Shown here: piece after piece, positions 11,624-22,853 of the stretch
How the letters are laid out: each line of letters opens with the position of its first letter
Position numbering within the stretch: the stretch's first letter is position 1
Source of the DNA: Rattus norvegicus
Taxonomy: Eukaryota; Chordata; Mammalia; Rodentia; Muridae
Assembly: GCF_036323735.1 (NCBI RefSeq)
Contig: NC_086024.1
Coordinates: 128,920,053 to 128,984,052 of the forward strand
DNA length: 64,000 bases
Reading direction: 5' to 3'
Position numbers and translations under genes: made by a program
The notes under the pieces: model-generated
Told to the model about the DNA's origin: nothing
What the model saw: only the letters and a program-made list of their open reading frames with translations
The model's database searches: none

Positions 11624-12822
11624 CTGTAGGGAGAGAAAGGCATCACTCACTGGAGTCCAAGGAGGATAGGAGAGAGGCCTGGAGCAAGCAATGACAACTG
11701 GCTTCATCTGCCGGTGAAATTTTTTGTTCAGTGGAGAGATTGGAGCCTTGATATTTCATCCTGAGTCCTATGACCTTATCATGGGCTACATTCCCTGTAA
11801 AGAGAATCTCTTGTCTACTGTATGTATGGAAACATTACCTGTCAACAAAAACCTGAGGGACTATTAGATGAGGCAAGAAATAGGAGGAGAGCCTTTTGGT
11901 AGAGAGAGGCACTTTCAGATAGGGTCAAGTGCAGGAAGAGATTCACCTAGGACCTTGAGGAGATAGATCAGGAAAGGAAAGGAAACCAGGCTCGTGGCAG
12001 AATGTAGACTAGTTTAAATGGCATAGTTGAGCTCCAAGCTGGCAGGAATGACCCAAAGTTTGTGACCTTGGAATTTTAATCATAAATAATTTCTCAGAAT
12101 CATTATTTTTGAAACTGTGGCATGGTGGAACAGATCATAGTTACAGTTTTGGCTCTATGGAACAGCTTCCCTGTGTGTGAGAAATAATGCCTCAGACAAT
12201 AGAAACAATTACCTTATCAGATAACTAGGTGTGCCCCCAAATCTAAGAGCAGCTGGTGACACTTTGAGTCTGGTGATGTTGATGTGTCTGCCTCACAGGC
12301 ATCCTTCCATGCCCTTTCCACTTGCCTTCATCTGTGACTTTTTTTCTTTATAAAGGTGTAAAGTGTTTGTGAAACTGCTTTCATGTTGAAACAGGGAATT
12401 TATGTAATGGAAATCTGTATTCTCCGACCATTGCTATCCAAAATGGTTGCAGAATGAAGTATATCTTATTCCCTTTAGGATGACTATTGTGAACTTTTGG
12501 TCAGCAGTGGTGTGAGAGACTCAGTAAACCTGTGTTAGGTCCAAAGTCCCTGTCCCCTAGGCCTAAGTGTAGGTTCTAACAAGAAGGAATAGGACTGGAG
12601 GAAAAAAATCACTTAAGGTGGCTCTCTTTACTAGGTCACCTATGGTCATTACTGTTTTCCAAGAGGCACCCTAACATTCCTACAAAATCTGCTACTTTAA
12701 TCCAGGTTGCCTGTATCAACATATGCCTCCCTACCTGCTGTCACATAATATCTGGTTTCTTCTTGTGACATTTTGCTTCTTCTCCAGCACACTGATATAC
12801 ACTCCACTCCCCTCTGCCCCCC

Positions 12823-12825
<3 letters not shown>

Positions 12826-12865
<40 letters not shown>
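12826..12865. repeat. (GA)n microsatellite
   Basis: About 20 GA units at the position paralogous to the compound tract at 1470-1626. Confidence 0.95.
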
Positions 12866-12867
<2 letters not shown>

Positions 12868-13084
12868 CGCCTTGACCATTTCATCCCCAATAAATCTCTT
12901 TACCTATGAGGTTGTCTAGTTTTATGTCATCATTACTTCCTGGCTGATGCTTGGATCTAAATGAACTAAAGTGCCATTTTTGTACCCTTCTTGGGTTAGA
13001 TCACTTGGTTCAACTGCCTGCTATTGGTCACCATATTTAACTCCAAATTTCAGAGTTGGCCTTTCCAGCTGGTTTTCTCCTGTA

Positions 13085-13490
13085 CTGTGCTGGCTAGATT
13101 TATGTTAACTCAACACAAACTATGGCCATTTTGAGAGGAAGGAATCTTAAAAGACAAATGCCTCAGAAGAACTGGTTGTAGGCAAAGCTATAGGATATAT
13201 TCTTAATTATATTAGAGGGCTCAGCCAATAGTGGCTACTGTCATCTGTGGCTCATGGTCCTGATTTCTATAGGAAGCAAGCTGAGCAAACCATGTGAGGC
13301 AAGCTTGTAAGCAGTACCCCTCTATGACTGCTGTATCAGCTCCTGCCTCTAGGTTTCTGCTCTGTTTGGGTTCTTATGCTTATCCTCTTTAATGGTGAAC
13401 ATTGTATCATCCACAGAAACCCCTTCCTCCCAACTTGCTTACTGGTCATGGTGTTTCCTGACAGCAATAGAAACCATAACTGAGGTATCC
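13085..13490 (+). repeat. Dispersed rodent repeat, second copy
   Basis: This is the same repeat as at 1808-2195, at the paralogous place; here the middle part 'agctcctgcctctaggtt' is better preserved. Confidence 0.6.
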
Positions 13491-14880
13491 CACTACTCCT
13501 CTGTCCACTCATCTCTAGACATCCACTTGTTTAAGTGACATTTTGTGGCTGACTCATAGTGTCTGTCTTCCTCATTGGATTACTGGTGCCTCACACTCTC
13601 TGTGTTTCTGGACTCTTGAATCCTACTGAATAAAAGCCCAGTGGGTGCATCAGACACTGTGCCTTCCTGGATACCTCATCCTGAGTAAGGGGATGCTTGT
13701 CCCCTGTGATGCTGAGCGTATTTCTGACAAGTTGTTCTCTTTGGAATAAACTTAAGATTTAGACTCTGCCTACCGCACTTGCTGCATCTATTTCTGTGTC
13801 TCAATTCCTATGCTATTGGAACCTTACTTTTGGTTGGGTTCCTCCAGACTCTTTCCAAAGTCTGTCCCCTTCCTCTTCTGAAGCTCTCTACTGATACCCT
13901 TTCATGGTGATCTTCTTCTGCTTGCTCCATCTCTCTCACTTGCTTAGTCCTGAGCTCTTCCCACTCCACACTGGAATCTTCTACTCCACTTGCTTGTCTC
14001 CTTAAGTCTCTTCCCCACCTCTGAAACTGAACTGTCACTAACACTCTCCTCCTTCCTTTCGACTGTGATATTTTTGGCCACTATATAAGCTTGACAAACA
14101 TTCTCAACAAGTAGTAAATGACGCATTTGACTCTCAGATTCTCACTGATTTTGACTAATTCTTCCAAGGTTGCAGCAATTGGTCTTAGAACTCCCTGAAT
14201 TCAGACTTTCTTCGGCCATTATTCTTGGCTTCCCCACTGTGAGGCATGCCACACTCAGCAGATTCTCCTGGAAGAAGTCAAACCTCCTCCAAAACTGATC
14301 ATAACCTATACCTTCAGGCACCCTCTCCTTTCAGCTTTGATATAAAGGACACAGATCATCCATGGACACTGGTGGAGTCTTTAACCTTCCCACTGAATCA
14401 TCACCATCAAGGATGCAGTGGATCCTGAGCCTGTCGTTGGCTCCACTCATTGAGCCTTTACACTCCTTTTGAAAGATTCATCTAATATCTCCACTCTCAC
14501 TGAGACATGTTGTGGCCCTATCATGTGCAGGATGAAACCTATGCTCTGCATTGCACGATGTGCTCCTTATCAACATTCTGGAATCATCTATTCCCTCCTA
14601 TTTATTGCTCTAATTTACCAAGTGTATCCTGTTTCAGGACCTTCGCTCTTGCTCTCAGCTCAGGAGAGCCCAGGTCTGTGACCATTTGCACAGCTCAGTT
14701 TCCCATTCCCTTGAAATCTGCCTCATGAGGAGCTGCCTCACTTCCACTTTGGCTGACTTGATGGTTCTTTTTCCTATGTGCTTCTGGAATGCTGTGTTGT
14801 GTTGGTCAAGCCTTTCCAGGGAGAAGGTAAGTGTACTCTCCTGCCTCATGCACTGCTTATGTCCCAAGATTGGCATGGAG

Positions 14881-15975
14881 TAGAAGTAGAGGTCTGCCTG
14901 GAAACTCCAGTCTCAGAGATGGTAGTTGCCGGGACACAGATTTGGGCTTTTGTGTGACATTAAAGTCTGAGGGTCTCTAACTGTACTTCGATGCTAATGA
15001 TAATGTCTAAAAATCCTAAAACCTTTCTTGGTCTTTCTGAGGTTAAAAGGCTGCTTGCTTAAGAGATTCACACCTGTACCTAACCTTGGAGGATTAAGTA
15101 ATGTGGCCTTTGTTCTATCTCAGCAAGAACTGAGGGGCTCTAACCTTCAGCCTGCTAATCAGAAGTCTCAGGAAGAAAAAGAGACACTTTGAAAAGTGAT
15201 TATAACATTTATTACTAAGTTGTAAAAAGTTTCCTATTAAAGCTATCTAAATAAAAGGGGGAAAGCAGAAAGATCCTCAGTGCGGCAAGAGAAAAATTCA
15301 ACTGTAAGCAGGAAAAGGGAGAAAATTTCTTCTCTCCTTTCTCATGTCTTTGTCCTCCGTACTTATACATCTTTCAGAATGTGTGATTACATGTTAAAAA
15401 GTTCATCACAAGTTCACACAAAAAAGTCAAATCATAAATTGAAATAGAAGTTTACAACAGAAAATGTTTACATGCCTATCCATTAGAGTAATTATCTGGC
15501 TAAACATGTGTCACCTGTCACAGCTCCACAGCTCCACTGAAGGTCTAAAACCATACCTAAGTTATTATTGAAGGTTTGTATAGATAAACCCAGTCAATAT
15601 TTTATCTTCTTCCCAGGACCTATAATAAATCATTAGTTCCCTTTTTATGACCTTTGTTAATTATTTTACAACCTCTTGGAATGTACTTTGAGTAGGAGAA
15701 AGTCTGGTTACTATCTAAGAGCAAGTACTGGTGACACATGTGAGACTAATAGAGCTCTTATTGCACTTTGACTACCAGAAAAGGATCTAATAGTAGTCTA
15801 CTATAAAAGAGCTTAATAATCAGTAACATAATTTTAGGAATTCTAATACAATCATCATTGAGACTTAAGAAGTCATCTCATTGTCTATATAGCATCACTA
15901 CAAGGCAGTATATCTTCAGAGATCTGCAGAGATCTGCTCAGAATGTGTGGGCTGACACATAGTGATATATATGAG

Positions 15976-16009
<34 letters not shown>

Positions 16010-16150
16010 TAAAATAAATTTTCTTAGGTCTTGCTTTTATGAGCAAATATGTTGCAGATTAATCTGAAGCAGACTATCTCAGGAAGATCACCTGCTAGTT
16101 AATAGCTTGTCCTATTATGGCTCCTGACAAGAAGGGGCTGTGAGGTAACA
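14881..16150. other. A/T-rich insert at the inversion junction
   Basis: The upstream module in reverse orientation ends at about 14880, and the downstream module in forward orientation starts at about 16150. The 1.27 kb between them has no counterpart elsewhere in the window. It looks like old retroviral LTR or MaLR-type sequence, but I cannot name it and see no paired ends. It contains a (TA)n tract at 15964-16008. Confidence 0.45.
15964..16008. repeat. (TA)n-rich microsatellite
   Basis: An imperfect run of TATA units inside the junction insert. Confidence 0.85.
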
Positions 16151-17090
16151 TGGTATGCAGGTCTCAAAAACACCATACACCTTGCCCTTCCTTGCTTGCT
16201 TCTGCCATATAGCCTACATTATCTACTCTTCATCTGACACATAGAGATCTTGTGACTTTGGCCAAATTATCTGACACAAGTAATTGTCAAGATCTCATGT
16301 CTACACATCAATGTTCAGAGAATATTTGCCACAGAGCACTATGGGATAGGTAGGTATAATGGAGACAATGACCATAATAACTATCAAAGGACCTGGCTAT
16401 CATTTTCATTCTCATCCTTCCTCCCACCCCTACAGCCACATTAGAAACCTAATCCAGAATGCGGGCAATGAAGAATCATTTTCCCTCTGGGTGATGTGTG
16501 CTGGGCACAGCCCAGGAGTGCACAAAAGCAGCTGCCACCAGTAATGGAGATTGACCTTCCTGGAAAGGACACTGATAGCCATTGTGTAGTTCATGAGTCC
16601 TCCATAGTTTCTATTCTCTCCCCAAATGGCTGCAGCATCCTCTCTCAGACAATAATTATCACTCCTAGGAAGGCTTCCAAGTTGTCATTTGCAAAGCAGG
16701 CTGTAGTAGGATGAATACAACAAATCCCTCATACCCAGCCTAATTCATGTAACATGTACTAAGTCTGCAGCCTGTTGACAGCAGTGTGCTCAGATGCATT
16801 TGTTCCAAACTAAGGCCAGGACAAATTATCTAAGGGCAACTCCACACAGATGTGTGGATCTCCAAGGGGCAACCAATATAAACTGCCTAGTCTGCAAATC
16901 CCCACTGTGCTTTCTGCCCCCTCAAATCATCATAGTCTGACTCCAGAACCTTTGGAGAGAATGCTCAAGTGCCATCCAGATGGTTGCCTCTGTTTGTCTT
17001 CTATTGATGTTGCTTTGGACCAAGCAGACACAATATTTACAGGGTGTTTTCCTTAGCCTCTGGTCACTGTGACAGCACATCCGGGATAAC
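16150..17090 (+). other. Partial serpin downstream module, forward orientation
   Basis: 16150-16550 matches 48285-48640 and 28880-29110 on the same strand; for example, the words around 'cacatcaatgttcagagaat' recur. After about 16560 the match fades. This is the remnant 3' flank of a further + strand serpin that no longer exists in the window. No coding sequence is seen. Confidence 0.5.
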
Positions 17091-17700
17091 CCACTGATTG
17101 ATGCAAAGGTTCAGGTGAATAACAGTTTTGGATAGTTCTGTCCAGGGTCTGCTGGCTCTTTTAGGGAGGACAAGAGGTGTTTCAACAGGTCAAGCTCTGT
17201 GCATCGAAGGCCACTATGAAGAGAATGAGGTCCCTGGACATGGCAGGCGAATAAAATGTTGGGTCGTCATATATTAGTTTTGAATTTTATTTCCTAAAAT
17301 GGAAGTCAAAAAACCCAAGTGTAGTAGCAGGAACCTGTGATCCCAACTCTAAGGAGTTTCAAACAGTTGGGTCTGTGGTAATCACTGGCCAGTCTTCCTA
17401 GCCAATTCAGTGACTTCAGGTCTATGAAGAGACCCCCCCTCCCACAAACAAGGTGATGAGGAATGACAGCTGAGGTTGATCTCTGACCTCAATATATAAT
17501 AGGTACATGGATATACACATACATATTCTCACAACCACACAGTATTGCATACATTAAATGTTTAAGAAGGAACAAGAGGGCTGAGGAGCCAGCTTAGTGG
17601 TGGTATGCTGGCTTGACTTAAAGTTTTGAGTTCCCTGCACTGTGAGACTGAGGTGACAACCCTCAGAATGGGATGAACTGTCTGAAGCCCAGGCATCTTG
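17091..17700. other. Non-coding, no gene seen
   Basis: Around 17310-17470 there are faint SINE-like words ('agcaggaacctgtgatccca'). Nothing firmer can be supported. Confidence 0.3.
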
Positions 17701-17702
17701 TC

Positions 17703-18058
17703 GTATTCAATGTTCTATTGCTATGGAGAAACACCATGGCCATGGAAACTCTTACAAAGAAAAATACTTAACTGGTACTGGCTTAAAGTTCATAGGTTGA
17801 GCCATTGTCATCACAGCAGGAAACATGGCTGTGTGTAGACAGACATGGTGTCAGAGTAGGAACTGAGAGTTCTACATCAGCATGCATGGGCAGCAGAAGT
17901 AAAGCCACATTAGGCCTAGCTTCATCATATGAAACCTCAAAGTCTGTGCCACAGTGACACACTTCCCACTTCAAGACAATACTTACTTCAAGAAAGACAC
18001 TCCTCCTAATGATGCCACTTGCTATGAGACTATGGCCATTTTCATTCAAACCATGACA
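17703..18058 (+). repeat. Dispersed rodent repeat ('tctattgctatggagaaacacc' type)
   Basis: The block begins with wording typical of a very common rodent interspersed repeat and ends with the matching 'attcaaaccatgaca'. A shorter, more decayed relative lies at 50913-51200. The family name is not assigned. Confidence 0.55.
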
Positions 18059-18639
18059 TGTCTGGACCTACAATTCTGAAGAAATCTAACAATGTGAAGA
18101 CAAAAGTCACTGTTCATACCAGCAGAAAGGCTTGTCCTTTCTTCAGCTATTATGTTACTATGTCCCCCAGTCAGGTTAGCTCAGGTTCAGCAACGACCAA
18201 AGCTGTGTTCATGGAGAGAATGGACATCATGTGGCTGGTATGGTTCAGATTTCTGGCTTGATTCAGCATTAGCCAGAGAGAAGTGTGTGGTCTTAGCATC
18301 TTTCAGAGAAGATAGTCAACAATTGGGGGGACCTCAAGAGGTGCTGGTGAGGATGCAGCAGCGGGATCTTTGGCAGGAAGGTTGGGGGCAACTGAGATGT
18401 TAATCATGGTCTCTGTGAGGTGAAATAAAAAAGGGCAAGGAGGCATAATGCCTGCCTAGGAAGGAATGCACTGTGAGACACTGTGTGGTGTTGAAAATTC
18501 CACCTGAGACAGTCACTGACAAAGATGCTATTAAAAGGCATATAAAGTTTTAAGGGCTTTTCTTGGCCAGATCCAGAGTGCAATCCTGTCTCTGAAAATT
18601 TTTAAGTGTGATTTCTCCAGAGCTTAGTCTTTATTTCAG
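18059..18639. other. Non-coding, no gene seen
   Basis: No conserved frame, splice pattern or recognisable repeat is visible. The frames at 18058-18403 have no family resemblance. Confidence 0.35.
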
Positions 18640-19455
18640 TCATAACATGACAATTAAGACTTATAATCCTGTTTTGAAAAATGTATTTTATATCACTTTA
18701 CATTCAGATTGCAGCTCTCACTCCCTCCTTTCATCCCATTCCTACCCTTATGAGTTCATCCACCCACTGCTTTCTCACCTTCTCCTCAGAGAAGGGGAAA
18801 CCCTCACTTGGGTACCACACCACTAGAGGACATCTAGTCCCAGCAGGACTAAGACCTTCCTCTCTAACAGAGGCTCAACCAGACAGTCCAGGTAGGAGAA
18901 GGGGATCCAATGGCAGGCAATAGAGTCAGAGGTAGACCCCACCCTTGCTCCCATTGTTAGAGAATCTAGAAGAAGACCAAGCTGTACATTTGCTACAAAT
19001 GTGTACTGGTTCTAGTTCAGCCCCTGCGTGCTCTTTGGTTTGTGGTTTAGGCTTTCTGATCCCTCATGGGCACAGGTTCGTTGGCTCTATAGGTTTTCTT
19101 GTATCCTTGATCCCTTCTGGCTAGCTTACTTCTATGTCACATTTTCCACAGGACACCCAGAGCTCTGTCTGATGTTTGTCTACATCTGTTTCTAACCACT
19201 GATAGATGAAACTCCTAAGGAGACAATTATGCCAGGTTCTGGTCTGCAAGCATAGCTGAGTATCATTGATAGTGTCAAGGGTTGGCTCTCTCCCATGGAA
19301 TTGGATCAAGTTGGGGCAGTCATTGGTTGGCCAATCCCCCATTCTCTTCTCTATCTTTATGCCTGAACATCTTGGAGGCAAGACTAATTTGGAGTTGATG
19401 GCCTTGTGGGTGTGTTGATTTGCCACTCCTTTCACTGGAAATTATGCCTTGCTAA
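18640..19455 (-). mobile_element. L1 3' UTR fragment, minus strand
   Basis: Words such as 'ggctctctcccatggaat' and 'cagtcattggttggccaatc' are characteristic of old rodent L1 3' UTRs and appear here in reverse orientation. No ORF2 part is attached. Confidence 0.7.
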
Positions 19456-19947
19456 TTTACTTCAGTCTCCTTATCCCCAGATGCTAAAGTTTGCTCCATA
19501 TCCCCAGAAGCAAAATGCTAGAAAAGCAAACAAACTTTGTGTAATAACAGAACAGGAAGCTTTGAGCTGATTCAGGTTTTCTTCATGGGAGGGGTGCTAG
19601 GACCCTTGTCTGAGGGAGCTGACATTCATGAGAATATTAGGGCACTTTCTGGCCAACAAGAATGTGACACACATGTTTTTCTGATTTGGAACTCACAGAC
19701 TACTATCAGACTTTGTTTACCCATGCAAAATCCTTCTTGTTAGAACTTGCACTTCAGTTTTGAAGACAGCAACTTTGGATCTAATACCTGATTGCTAAGT
19801 CTCTCACTCTACTGTTGACACATAAACCATGGCTCTCAGGGAAGCTACAAAGAATAAGATAAACTTCATTCCAGAGCCACTATTGGTGACAAGACCAGAG
19901 AAAGCAGATTTCTGTTACACCAATTCCACATTCCAAAGGGGAAGCAG

Positions 19948-20007
<60 letters not shown>

Positions 20008-20889
20008 AAGCATTACAAAAGAAAGAAATTACAACTCACAGCAAGTTGAAGGCATGGGTGGATACCTGAGAGGCAGCCACATCAACACAGGGTAAGATTC
20101 TCTCTAGACTCAAGATGTCATCTCTTGTCATGCTTAGCTCTTAGGTTGCAGCTAATTGCCTGTTAGGTTAATAGACCCTATTGTCACAGGCATCAGTTCT
20201 GACACACGGGCAGACTATACATGGGTGTTCCATAGAGGTCAAACTTAACACAAGATAAGGTAATGAGCCTGTGTAGAGCCTGCAATGGTCCAATCTCTAC
20301 AGAAATGAAATTAGCTTCAGCCAGTCAGTCTCTGCAGACACAAACTCCTTTCAGATTACCTCTACTGTTAGACAGACACAGCTAGCTTCACTTCAGAAGT
20401 CAGAGAGCCACAGAGTGGAAACAAATCTCTGTTTCAATATGTACATTCTTGAAGGACAGGAGAGTAATATAGAGGCAGACAAAGGCCTGTCAACATTGAG
20501 GAATATGTCAGCATCCCTATAGAAACCTCAGAGCATGGACATAGAGTTGTATTGTCTTTGAAGTGACTTAGAAAGTCCAGGGCCAATGTTGACTTCAACC
20601 TTCCTGGTGACTCATGGTCAGGGTTTGTGCCCTGTCTTTTTGCCTTGACTACACCATCTCTGTTCCACACTATTCTTTGAACAAATAGAGAAGCAGAAGC
20701 CACAGCAGAACATCCAGTGGGTGTGTTATGTAGAACACAGGGGTTTTCCCAGCAGGGAATGGTTCTGCAAGCTAAAGCCTGTAAGTCCTTGTTTCTGGAA
20801 ACCATCTATGTGTCAGTTTCCAGTCTGAGCACAGAGCACAGCTTGTCTGGACCAGCATTTCCTAAGAAGGGGAGGAGGCTTTGGTGGGG
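19456..20889 (+). promoter_or_regulatory. 5' flank of the intact serpin gene
   Basis: 19740-20880 is collinear with 36760-38160 upstream of the pseudogene, and with 1-1300 in reverse. Close to the TATA box it contains STAT-like half-site pairs: 'ttctggaaa' at about 20790 and 'ttcctaagaa' at about 20865. Spi2 promoters are known to respond to growth hormone and acute-phase signals through STAT sites, but the spacing here is not the canonical TTCN3GAA, so function is uncertain. A (CA)n tract is inserted at 19949-20003. Confidence 0.5.
19949..20003. repeat. (CA)n microsatellite about 0.9 kb upstream of the serpin
   Basis: About 27 CA units. The paralogous site near 36955 reads 'gcagtctcatcgatac' with no repeat, so the tract arose in this copy. 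Confidence 0.95.
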
Positions 20890-20896
20890 ATAAATA
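20890..20896 (+). promoter_or_regulatory. TATA box of the intact serpin gene
   Basis: ATAAATA lies in the context 'ggggataaatagaca', followed after about 25-30 bp by the presumed first exon, whose donor is at 20999. The aligned position in the pseudogene (about 38160) reads 'gatgaatgc', so that TATA is lost. The start site itself is inferred. Confidence 0.6.
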
Positions 20897-20919
20897 GACA
20901 TCAGCATGCACTGGGGAGA

Positions 20920-20998
20920 ACAACAGACCAAGAAGCAGCCATCCTGAACACCTGGAGTCGGCTATCACAGAAGCTGGCAGCTGCCTTCAGCTCTGCAG
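20920..20998 (+). other. Non-coding exon 1 of the intact serpin (inferred start)
   Basis: The exon ends in 'cagctctgcag' followed by a GTAATG donor at 20999. The pseudogene preserves the same donor position ('tcttcag' then GTAATC at 38266). Serpina3 genes usually have an untranslated first exon, which fits. The 5' end is estimated from the TATA box only. Confidence 0.55.
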
Positions 20999-21142
20999 GT
21001 AATGCCCTGATGTCTTTCTCTGGGGACACAAGAAGGAGACTTCCCAGGACTTCTGGTATTGTCTATGACCAGACCTTTTGGTTTGGGTGCAGTGAGGAGT
21101 TATATCTGCGCACTAGTTTAGAATCCAGAGACATTTCTGCAG

Positions 21143-21217
21143 CATGAAAATCCTCCCCCTTATCTGGGTTTTCGTGGCTATGGAAGTTGCAGTTGCCATG
21201 GGCTATGATCTTGGAAA
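21143..21217 (+). other. Candidate leader exon with a hydrophobic upstream reading frame
   Basis: A candidate acceptor ('catttctgcag') is followed at once by ATG (21144) and a frame beginning MKILPLIWVFVAMEV, which looks like a signal peptide or signal anchor. The exon ends at a perfect donor (AAA then GTGAGT, 21218). Splicing to the exon 2 acceptor at 22841 gives 28 codons ending KRKR. The stop TAA (22852-22854) overlaps the serpin start (ATG at 22854) as TAATG. The frame is therefore not an N-terminal extension of the serpin but an upstream ORF in a termination-reinitiation arrangement. The homologous exon in the pseudogene (38434-38479) keeps the donor but has lost the ATG. Use of this exon is inferred from sequence only. 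Confidence 0.45.
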
Positions 21218-22841
21218 GTGAGTGGAGCCTGTTCCTTCTGACCCTCCATAGGTCCATACTGAGACCTTGCAAATTCAGGTACTAATGTAGGAACCAGGTG
21301 GGGGGCAGGACTTTTGCAGAGTCCCTCTGGGAGAGGTGGCATCACTGTCATGCTCACATCAGACTGACGAAGCCTTAGGCTCAGGAACCCCACTGCCCCT
21401 GTAAATCCCACAGAGGGGGAAGAAGAGTTACAATCTCTCCTAGGCAGGAGGATAAGACAATTTCTCAGCCTCTGAGGAATTTCTACTACTCCACAAACAG
21501 ACTGGCCTATTTCCTGTGGAAATCATCTTGAAATAAAATATTATTCCATGCTATTATTCCATACTTTTCCCAAGAAATTGTTGCATCAGTCTGACAGAGG
21601 GTGAAGGTGGCAGAAGCCTCTGGCCCCTCCGGAGAAATGTCACTGCCCTGGGGACTGGAGGCAAAGCTCTAACACCTGCCTCCCCTGCGCAACACAATAC
21701 TATACTTTTCCAGTCTCCTTTCTCTCCATCTTCCCTTTGGCTTCGTCATCCTATTCCCTCCTTGTCGCATCCTCCTGCCTCATTTCCTCTGATCCCACCT
21801 ACAATGTAGACAGAGGCTGAGGGGAGCGCCTGTGTTTAGGAAGATCACAAGCTATCAGATGTACCGTGTTAGGGACCGTGTGGCTCCCACTCCAGGTGTG
21901 TATGGAGAAGATGCCACTTTGGACAGTTTCCATGTCCACTCCCATATTGATGATAAGAATGCTAATTATGCTAATTGTGCTAATTAATAAGATGCTAATT
22001 ATGTAATTGGGGCTGCTCTACAGCTTGCCCAGAGATGTCTACCCCTCTGCTTGCTGGTTGGGGCAACACCACGCAAACAAACACACTGCCAGTATAAAAT
22101 ATGGTCCAGGTATGAGAGATTCAGACTCCACTTAGTTTTCTTCCCACAAAATATCTATTCAGACCTGAGGTACAAACCACCATGTTGTACCTTGGTTTGA
22201 GTGAAAAAAACCTTCCACCACTGGTCCTTTTAATTAGTCCCTGTTCTCAGAGGTCCCAAGGGTCTGGCACTGAGCCAGATGTCTACAGTGCTTCCTCTCA
22301 ATTGACTCCCTCACTCCCAGAAACATTCTCTGAATTTAGCATAGTGCCATGAGATATCTAAGACAAGTCAGCTGGAAGTTGATATGGGCCCTGTTCTACC
22401 AATCTGGCCCAAGATTCCTTCCCTGGGTCCAAACTAAAGGATGGTGATGATGTGTTGTTGCTCAGCTGCAAAGGTAAGATGGTTCCTGTCTCCTAGTGAG
22501 TCCTTATGCAGATCTAAAAAAAGGAAAGGAGATACTTAGATAACATAGTCTTGTGCTCAACACCACATTCTTTTCTTCTTTTGACTGTGACCCTGGCAAG
22601 TCTCTTTATTTCTCTGGATAATGATTCTCTATTAGGAAAATGGCTACAGCAACAGCAGTTTCTCCATTGGTCAAGGAAACAGGCCACATGTTACTGGCAT
22701 TAGAGAAGCCAGAGCATCTCCCATGATGGTCACAAAGGCAACAAGTACAGCACAGCATGGATACAGTACAGGCCAGATGGGAGAACTAGGAGATGGCCAG
22801 GCCTGGCTGTAACAGATTAAAGGATCTTTTCTTTCGCACAG
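21218..22841 (+). other. Intron before the first serpin coding exon
   Basis: The intron is bounded by GTGAGT at 21218 and a pyrimidine tract with CACAG at 22837-22841. It holds a pyrimidine-rich tract (about 21710-21800) and a cluster of ATGCTAAT/TAATTA motifs at 21958-22010. The pseudogene has a related intron (38480-39880) with a longer pyrimidine-rich tract at 38728-38935. No coding sequence is seen. Confidence 0.5.
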
Positions 22842-22853
22842 GAGAAAAAGGTA

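Larger units (their letters stand above)
11690..14880 (-). other. Serpin upstream module, copy fused to the orphan exon
   Basis: This block matches 480-3760 on the same strand at an offset of about 11.2 kb; compare 11725-11800 with 500-575, where wording is nearly identical. It holds a (GA)n tract and the dispersed repeat at 13085-13490. The paralogy stops near 14880. No gene is supported. Confidence 0.6.
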
